From contig QYQC01000151.1 in the NCBI GenBank assembly GCA_007280315.1, positions 1-19,086 on the forward strand: a stretch of 19,086 bases of DNA, in the 5' to 3' direction. The notes below the pieces were generated by a model, which was given only the letters and a program-made list of their open reading frames with translations, searched no databases and was not told where the DNA came from. Source of the stretch: Betaproteobacteria bacterium (GTDB lineage Bacteria > Pseudomonadota > Gammaproteobacteria > Burkholderiales > SG8-39). Made by a program: the position numbers and the translations under genes. The first letter of the stretch is position 1. Each line of letters opens with the position of its first letter. Shown here one piece after another: positions 14,509-19,086 of the stretch.

Positions 14509-14705
14509 CTTGCGCGGACGGCGTCCCGTCCGCGCGGATCCACGATAGAGCGCGGATGAAAAGCACATCCGCGCTCTATCGTGGATCTTGGATAAAACAC
14601 CTAAGCTGTTGTCGCTTCTATCCAAAACCTTGTTTCCTGGACGGATGGAGTTTATCCGTTCAGGAAACAAGGTTGGCGCGCGGAGCGCGCAATGCCTGCA
14701 CTTCG
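14509..14705. repeat. Structured intergenic repeat, copy B (~197 bp)
   Basis: Second copy. Hairpin 1 pairs 14512-14520 with 14527-14535. Hairpin 2 is a perfect 22-bp inverted repeat (14537-14558 with 14566-14587; loop AAAAGCA). The 38-nt linker holds a different 7-bp stem (14588-14594 with 14619-14625). Hairpin 3 pairs 14626-14639 with 14661-14674, then a G.T pair and 6 bp (14641-14646 with 14654-14659). Hairpin 4 is GCGCGC-GGA-GCGCGC (14676-14690). The tail at 14691-14705 equals that of copy A. Both copies carry TTGCGCG near one end and its complement CGCGCAA near the other. Confidence 0.85.
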
Positions 14706-14743
14706 TATCCGACTGCAATGGCGGCGCCGGAGACAGGCCTAGC

Positions 14744-16129
14744 CTACAGCGGCACCACCTTGCCCGGATTCATCAGGTTGTCCGGATCGAACAGGCGCTT
14801 GATGTCCTGCATCACATCTACGGCTTCCCCCAGTTCCTCCCGCAGCCAGGCCTGTTTTCCCAATCCGATGCCGTGTTCTCCGGTGCAGGTGCCTTCCATC
14901 GCAAGCGCGCGCTTGACCAGCCGCTTGTTGAACGACTTCGCCAACTCCAGCTCTTCAGGCTTGTCCGGATCGATTAGAAAGACCAGATGAAAATTGCCGT
15001 CGCCGACGTGCCCGAGCAGGGGTACCGGACACAGATAGTCCGCCACGTCTTTCATGGTTTCGGAAACGCATTCGGCCAGACGGGAAATAGGCACGCACAC
15101 GTCGGTTGAAATTCCCCGGCTTCCCGGGCGCAGTTGCAGGCAGGCAAAGTAGGCGTTGTGACGCGCTTCCCACAGCGCGGTGCGATCCTCGGCCTTGGTC
15201 GCCCACTGGAAATCCATGCCGCCGTTCTCGCGCGCAATCTCCTGCACCGCTTCGGCCTGCTCCACGACGCTCGCCTGCGTACCGTGAAATTCAAAAAACA
15301 GGGTCGGGGCAACGCGGTAGTTGGTCTTGCTGTAATTGTTGATGCAGCCGATCGCGGTCGCATCGACGATCTCGCAGCGCGCCACCGGCACACCCATCTG
15401 TATCGTCTGGATCACGGTCCGGGTGCAGCCTTCGACTGATTCGAAGGCGCACACTGCCGCCGACATCGCTTCCTGCGCCGCATACAGTTTCACCGTAATT
15501 TCGGTGATTACGCCCAGCGTACCCTCGGAGCCGATAAAGAGCCGTGTCAGGTCGTAGCCCGCCGCGGATTTCTTTGCCCGCCGCGCGGTCTTGATGATGC
15601 GCCCGTCGGCGAGCACCACGGTCAGCGAAATCACGTTTTCGCGCATGGTGCCGTAGCGCACCGCATTGGTGCCGGAGGCGCGCGTTGCGGTCATGCCGCC
15701 GATGGTCGCGTCGGCGCCCGGGTCGATCGGAAAGAACAGTCCGGTGTGGCGGATATGCTCGTTCAACTGCTTGCGCGTCACCCCCGCCTGCACCACCGCA
15801 TCGAGGTCGGATTCATGCACCGCGAGCACCTGGTTCATCTGGCTCAGGTCGATGCACACGCCGCCGTTCACCGCGAGTATATGGCCCTCGAGCGACGTGC
15901 CGACGCCGTAGGGGATCATCGGCACCCGGTGGCGGCGGCAGATGTTGACTACGTCGCGCACTTCCTCCGTGGTTTTCGGAAACACCACGGCGTCGGGCGC
16001 CGCGTAGGGAAAGTAGGATTCGTCCTTGCCGTGCTGGTCGCGGATGCCGCGCGCCGTGGTGGCGCGTTCTCCCAGCAGGGCCTGGAGTTCGTTGACTAAG
16101 GTGGCGTTGAGTTCGCGCGGCTGGTTCAT
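14744..16129 (-). CDS. FAD-linked D-2-hydroxyacid dehydrogenase (D-lactate dehydrogenase/GlcD type)
   Basis: Flavoprotein of the VAO/PCMH family, 461 aa, probably oxidising D-lactate or a similar D-2-hydroxyacid and passing electrons to a quinone or cytochrome. The FAD-binding PCMH part contains FPKTTEEVRDVVNICRRH and the diphosphate-binding loop around YGVGTSLEGH, then GADATIGGM and RLFIGSEGTLGVITEI. The C-terminal cap has the GHVGDGNFHLVFL and TGEHGIGLGK signatures. The closest group I recognise is cytochrome-linked D-lactate dehydrogenase; glycolate oxidase GlcD is the alternative, but no glcE or glcF is next to it. The start is ATG 16129: the in-frame TTG at 16162 overlaps the -10 box of the promoter. 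It converges on orn across the repeats. Confidence 0.9.
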   Translation of the reverse strand: MNQPRELNATLVNELQALLGERATTARGIRDQHGKDESYFPYAAPDAVVFPKTTEEVRDVVNICRRHRVPMIPYGVGTSLEGHILAVNGGVCIDLSQMNQVLAVHESDLDAVVQAGVTRKQLNEHIRHTGLFFPIDPGADATIGGMTATRASGTNAVRYGTMRENVISLTVVLADGRIIKTARRAKKSAAGYDLTRLFIGSEGTLGVITEITVKLYAAQEAMSAAVCAFESVEGCTRTVIQTIQMGVPVARCEIVDATAIGCINNYSKTNYRVAPTLFFEFHGTQASVVEQAEAVQEIARENGGMDFQWATKAEDRTALWEARHNAYFACLQLRPGSRGISTDVCVPISRLAECVSETMKDVADYLCPVPLLGHVGDGNFHLVFLIDPDKPEELELAKSFNKRLVKRALAMEGTCTGEHGIGLGKQAWLREELGEAVDVMQDIKRLFDPDNLMNPGKVVPL

Positions 16130-16161
16130 GTGTGCACCATTGTCCGGGGGGGCAGAATCCA

Positions 16162-16190
16162 ATTATAGGAGCAGCGAGCAAAGCCGGCAA
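16162..16190 (-). promoter_or_regulatory. Sigma70-type promoter of the flavoprotein gene
   Basis: On the minus strand, TTGCCG (16185-16190), a 17-bp spacer, and a perfect TATAAT (16162-16167). The predicted start is near 16155, leaving a leader of about 26 nt before the ATG at 16129. This is the best promoter match in the window. Confidence 0.7.
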
Positions 16191-16324
16191 AGCAATTGCG
16201 CGCCGTCGCCGGCCTGCGCCGCAGCGCGACAAGCCGCGGTAGGAGCGAAGGTACCTGTCGCCTCGCTTCGACGCGAAGGCTAGAATGCTCGCAATCCCGG
16301 GTTACGCACACGCAAAGGAAGGCC

Positions 16325-16951
16325 ATGACCGAATTCGACCCAACCGATCTGGATGCACAGGCGCTGTACAAGCTGATTATCGGCAGCATTACCCCGCGGC
16401 CGATCGCGCTGGTGACTACGCTGGGCAGCCAGGGGCCCAACGCCGCGCCATTCAGCTTTTTCAACGGCGTCGCCTCCGATCCGGCGATGGTCATGTTCTC
16501 GGTCGGCAGCAAGGACGGTGGCGCCAAGGACACTATCGCGAATATCCTCGAGATTCCCGAGTTCGTGGTGCACATCGTGAGCGACGCGATCAAGGAGAAA
16601 ATGAACGTGTGCGCGATCGACTACCCGCGCGGCGTGGACGAAATGGCGGAGGCGGGATTTACCGCGCTTGCGTCGAAGAAAGTGCGCCCGCCGCGCATTG
16701 CCGAAGCGCCGGTCGCGTTCGAGTGCCGTCTGCTCCACCGGCTGGAACTCGGCCGATCGCCCTATCACCTGGTGGTCGGCGAAGTGGTGTACTTCCACTA
16801 CCACGAGGGCATTGTCGACGAGCGCTTTCACGTCGACGTCGGCAGGATCAATCCGATCGGCCGGCTGGCCGGCAGGGGCGGCTACACCCGCATTACCGAC
16901 CGGTTCGAAATGCCGCGGCTCAAATACGGCGGCGGCGTGCAGCCGGAGTAG
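16325..16951 (+). CDS. Flavin reductase family protein (FMN-binding split barrel)
   Basis: A 208-aa flavoprotein of the flavin reductase-like/DIM6-NTAB group, which binds FMN and either reduces free flavin for a monooxygenase or acts as an oxidoreductase itself. The core signature TPRPIALVTT (23-32) is followed by GPNAAPFSFFNGVASDP (37-53), the classic flavin-binding stretch, and later by VGRINPIGRLAGRGGYTRI near the C-terminus. AAGGAAGG lies just before the ATG at 16325; the frame is open from 16196, but that extension crosses the promoter region. A TAGAAT at 16281-16286 is a possible -10. It is divergent from the D-lactate dehydrogenase-like gene. No monooxygenase is beside it, so its partner is unknown. 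Confidence 0.88.
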   Translation: MTEFDPTDLDAQALYKLIIGSITPRPIALVTTLGSQGPNAAPFSFFNGVASDPAMVMFSVGSKDGGAKDTIANILEIPEFVVHIVSDAIKEKMNVCAIDYPRGVDEMAEAGFTALASKKVRPPRIAEAPVAFECRLLHRLELGRSPYHLVVGEVVYFHYHEGIVDERFHVDVGRINPIGRLAGRGGYTRITDRFEMPRLKYGGGVQPE

Positions 16952-17043
16952 ACCGCGGAATTGCGTCCGACGCGACGCTTTAGCGGGGCGATCCCGGGTC
17001 GGGCGGCTGCACAATCCGGATTCCTCGAATCGCGCCCAGGGAT

Positions 17044-17049
17044 TACAAT
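17044..17049 (+). promoter_or_regulatory. -10-like TACAAT 6 nt before the repeat-protein ATG
   Basis: TACAAT, then CATTCC, then the ATG at 17056: the same 6-nt spacing as before the NUDIX gene, and again no Shine-Dalgarno sequence. The transcript is probably leaderless. The -35 region (TTCCTC, 17021-17026) is weak. Confidence 0.45.
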
Positions 17050-17055
17050 CATTCC

Positions 17056-17604
17056 ATGACTGTCGACACCGATACCGGCACAACCGGACTGGCCGAGATT
17101 CGCGACCTGAAAAGGACCGTGCTCGCGCTGCGCGAGGAACTGGAGCACGCACGTAGCGCCACCGCCGAGGCGGTACGGCAGGGTCTATCCGGCGCGAACG
17201 CCGAAATCGCGCAGCTGAAGGCCACCATCAGCGCGCTGCGCGACGAATTGCAGGAATGGCCGCTCAGGCGCGACGACGCAGCGCGGCTGGCGCAAGCCGC
17301 CAATCTGGACGAAATCAAACAGCACAAGGCAATCATTGCGGCGCTGCGTGACACGCTGGAACAGGCAAAGTCCGAACTGGATGCCGCCGTGCGCCAGGCG
17401 GTCATCGCGGCGCAGGACGAAGTAGCGCAGTTGCGTTCGACCGTAGCGTCGCTGCGCAATGCGCTGGAAAAGGCCAACTTCTCCAAGCAGGGCGAAATTG
17501 CAGCCGCGCGCGCGCAGGATCACGCCGAGTTGGTGCAATTGCAGGCTACACTGCGCGCGCTGCGCGAGCAGATGCAGCCCGCGGCGGGCACCAAGAATCG
17601 GTAA
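17056..17604 (+). CDS. Helical protein built of five 36-residue repeats, function unknown
   Basis: A 182-aa, nearly all-helical cytoplasmic protein with no signal peptide or membrane segment. I do not recognise a named family. It consists of repeats beginning at Glu14, Glu50, Glu86, Glu122 and Glu158, exactly 36 residues apart; the last is truncated to 25. Each starts with a version of E-(I/V/L)-x-x-(L/H)-(K/R/Q)-x-(T/I)-(I/V/L)-x-(A/S)-L-R, followed by an acidic/Leu segment and an Ala-rich linker helix. The pattern of Leu and charge suggests a coiled coil or helical bundle; a spacing of 36 is not a multiple of seven, so a mixed heptad/hendecad rod or stacked helix pairs is possible. It precedes the GAF-PAS signalling gene by 89 nt. 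A scaffold or partner role is only a guess. Confidence 0.75.
   Translation: MTVDTDTGTTGLAEIRDLKRTVLALREELEHARSATAEAVRQGLSGANAEIAQLKATISALRDELQEWPLRRDDAARLAQAANLDEIKQHKAIIAALRDTLEQAKSELDAAVRQAVIAAQDEVAQLRSTVASLRNALEKANFSKQGEIAAARAQDHAELVQLQATLRALREQMQPAAGTKNR
17095..17601 (+). repeat. Five 108-bp coding repeats
   Basis: In-frame repeat units begin at 17095, 17203, 17311, 17419 and 17527, with the fifth partial. The best-kept DNA stretch is the codons for (A/S)LR, close to GCGCTGCGCGA in each unit. The units are well diverged at the DNA level, so the duplication is old and the protein period has been kept. Confidence 0.8.
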
Positions 17605-17657
17605 CGATACGAGAGGATAACTCCCCTCGTGCTCGCTCAAGTCAGGCCGTAACAGAA

Positions 17658-17686
17658 TGACTTTTGTTATCGCTCTAAGGTAAAGT
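17658..17686 (+). promoter_or_regulatory. Possible promoter of the GAF-PAS gene
   Basis: TAAAGT (17681-17686) lies 7 nt before the ATG at 17694, with an ATGACT at 17657-17662 about 18 bp upstream as a possible -35. Both are four-of-six matches. GGGAG just before the ATG could act as a ribosome-binding site but is very close. Confidence 0.3.
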
Positions 17687-17693
17687 GGGAGCC

Positions 17694-19086
17694 ATGGAAC
17701 AAGTCAAACCGACTGCCGAAATTACACGCCTGCCGGCGGCGCGCAAGCCGGCCAAGAAGAATGCCAGCCCGGCGGTGCGCGGACGTCTGAAGCTGGTGGA
17801 ACTCCTGCTCGAAGTATCGCGGCGGATGGCGGCGCACGATACGCTGGACGACGTGCTGCGCACCCTGGTCGAAATGACCACGGCGGAACTGGACGCCGAG
17901 CGCGGCACCCTGTTCCTCAACGACGCGGAGACCAACGAGCTGTATTCGCGCGTGGCCCAGGGCAACATCAAGCGCGAGATTCGCCTGCTCAATTCAAGCG
18001 GCATCGCCGGATTCGTATTCACCTCCGGGGAGTCGGTCCTGATCCAGGACGCCTATTCGGACCCGCGCTTCAACCGCTCCGTCGACGAGCAGACCGGGTT
18101 CGTCACGCGCAATATCCTGTGTACGCCGATCCGCACGGTGAAGGGCGACATCATCGGTGTGGCGCAGACGCTGAACAAGAGGAAGGGCGAATTCACCAAG
18201 CGTGATCTCGCCGTGCTCGAGGCAATGACCACCCAGGGCACGCTGGCGCTGCAGGGCGCGGTATTCATCGAGCGCATGAAGGCGGTGCGCAAGCAGGAAA
18301 TGGAGTTTGTCGACGTGGTGTCCGAGGTCACGGCGGACATCAAGCTGGGCTCGTTGCTGCAAAAGGTCATGGGCGAAGCGACGCGCATGCTCAACGCCGA
18401 GCGCTCGACCCTGTTCCTGAACGACGACAAGACCCATGAGTTGTGGTCCGAGGTAGGGCAGGGGCTGGAATCGGTGCAGATCCGGCTGCCCAATCATCTG
18501 GGCATCGCCGGCACCGTGTTTACGAGCAGCAAGGCGATCAACATTCCTTACGCCTACGCCGATCTGCGCTTCAATCCGGCGTTCGACAAGAAAACCGGCT
18601 TTTTCACGCGCTCGATCCTGTGCGTGCCTATCGTCAACAAGCACGGCAAGACCATCGGAGTCACCCAGGTGCTGAACAAGCACGGCGGACCGTTTACGCA
18701 TGAGGACGAGTCGCGCCTGCGCGCCTTCACCGCGCAGATTTCGATCGCGCTGGAGAACGCAAAGTTGTTCGCCGACGTGCACAACATGAAGAACTACAAC
18801 GAGGCGATGCTGGAGTCGATGTCGAACGCTGTCCTCACCCTGGACGACAGCGGCAAGATCGCCACCTGCAACGCTGCGGGACTGAAGATTCTCAAGGTGA
18901 CGCTGGAGGGCATCGTGCAGCGGCCGGCGGCGGAATTCTTCGCCGGCGACAACGCCTGGATACTGGAACGAATGAAGCAGGTGAACGAGAGCGGCACTGT
19001 CGACATGCTGATGGACGCGGAACTGGTGGTCGAGGGCGAGAAGGTTTCCGCCAACGTGACCATCCTGCCGCTGTTCAACATGGAAA
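17694..19086 (+). CDS. Tandem-GAF, PAS signalling protein (partial, probable cyclic-nucleotide-regulated cyclase)
   Basis: Open to the window edge; 464 residues are visible. A basic N-terminal tail (1-30) precedes GAF-A (about 37-193), GAF-B (about 205-360) and a PAS domain (from about 369, with AMLESMSNAVLTLDDSGKI). The two GAF domains are alike: GTLFLND/STLFLND, GIAGFVFTSGE/GIAGTVFTSSK, TRNILCTPI/TRSILCVPI. Each carries the NKxnFx3D(E) signature: Asn161, Lys162, Phe167, Asp171 in GAF-A, and the complete Asn328, Lys329, Phe334, Asp338, Glu339 in GAF-B. This marks GAF domains that bind cAMP or cGMP in phosphodiesterases and cyanobacterial CyaB1/CyaB2. GAF-GAF-PAS is the CyaB1 order, so a class III adenylate cyclase domain is the likely C-terminus; a GGDEF or kinase output cannot be excluded. 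It is cytoplasmic, with no membrane segment seen. Confidence 0.85.
   Translation, partial: MEQVKPTAEITRLPAARKPAKKNASPAVRGRLKLVELLLEVSRRMAAHDTLDDVLRTLVEMTTAELDAERGTLFLNDAETNELYSRVAQGNIKREIRLLNSSGIAGFVFTSGESVLIQDAYSDPRFNRSVDEQTGFVTRNILCTPIRTVKGDIIGVAQTLNKRKGEFTKRDLAVLEAMTTQGTLALQGAVFIERMKAVRKQEMEFVDVVSEVTADIKLGSLLQKVMGEATRMLNAERSTLFLNDDKTHELWSEVGQGLESVQIRLPNHLGIAGTVFTSSKAINIPYAYADLRFNPAFDKKTGFFTRSILCVPIVNKHGKTIGVTQVLNKHGGPFTHEDESRLRAFTAQISIALENAKLFADVHNMKNYNEAMLESMSNAVLTLDDSGKIATCNAAGLKILKVTLEGIVQRPAAEFFAGDNAWILERMKQVNESGTVDMLMDAELVVEGEKVSANVTILPLFNME

Larger units (their letters stand above)
14231..14743. other. Gene-free convergent gap of 513 bp
   Basis: Between the orn stop (+) and the flavoprotein stop (-). 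It holds the two structured repeat copies, a 48-nt spacer between them (14461-14508), and short unstructured flanks (14231-14261 and 14706-14743). No T-tract follows any hairpin, so there is no canonical intrinsic terminator even though two genes converge here. Short open frames in it are by-products of the repeat and differ between copies. Confidence 0.7.

Noticed and set aside
14262..14705. CRISPR array or integron attC sites
   Set aside because: Only two units of about 198 bp at 247-bp spacing, too long for CRISPR repeats. The attC core pattern (RYYYAAC/GTTRRRY) does not fit, and no cas or integrase gene is near.
14006..14718. Short open frames in the repeat region on both strands, with recurrent peptide strings
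   Set aside because: They arise from the two repeat copies in several frames at once, lack ribosome-binding sites, and their peptide similarity is explained by DNA repeat identity; the compensatory changes track base pairing, not codons.

Overview
The window reads as a chromosomal segment of a GC-rich betaproteobacterium, probably an environmental lineage that I cannot place to genus. Support for this: a PhaM-type polyhydroxyalkanoate granule protein; the block NUDIX CoA pyrophosphatase, CobD/CbiB-like membrane protein, DUF2007, rsgA, pterin dehydratase, M48 peptidase and orn, which I recall as typical of Betaproteobacteria; an orphan TRAP-type binding protein; and uniformly G/C-rich third codon positions. 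I see no phage genes, transposases, tRNA, rRNA or CRISPR array.

Layout. 1-2117: an SLT lytic transglycosylase (+) converges on a class I/II aminotransferase (-). 2118-6003: a maeB malic enzyme with a phosphotransacetylase-like tail, a patatin-like phospholipase 7 nt behind it, then a short PhaM-like protein. 6157-8598: a zinc-free quinone oxidoreductase, a NIPSNAP protein and a DctP-type solute-binding protein, closed by a strong bidirectional terminator at 8643-8678. 8695-10801: a small exported protein (-) diverges from a NUDIX hydrolase and a CobD/CbiB-like membrane protein (+). 10841-13624 (-): a compact operon M48 protease > pterin carbinolamine dehydratase > RsgA > DUF2007, with gaps or overlaps of a few bases. 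It diverges from orn at 13685. 14231-14743: a 513-bp gene-free gap filled by two tandem copies of a structured ~198-bp element. 14744-16951: a GlcD/D-lactate-dehydrogenase-type flavoprotein (-) and a flavin reductase family protein (+) diverge from a shared control region. 17056-end: a protein of five 36-residue helical repeats, then the start of a GAF-GAF-PAS signalling protein cut by the window edge.

Functionally the window is mostly housekeeping and carbon/redox metabolism: malate to pyruvate with NADPH, D-2-hydroxyacid oxidation, PHA granule management, organic-acid capture, RNA turnover and ribosome maturation. The most unusual parts are the paired intergenic element at 14262-14705, whose long hairpin carries compensatory base changes between copies; the strictly 36-residue-periodic protein at 17056-17604; and the tandem-GAF protein at 17694, which carries the NKFDE signature of cyclic-nucleotide-binding GAF domains. 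Several genes also show a -10-like hexamer exactly 6 nt before the ATG, suggesting leaderless mRNAs.
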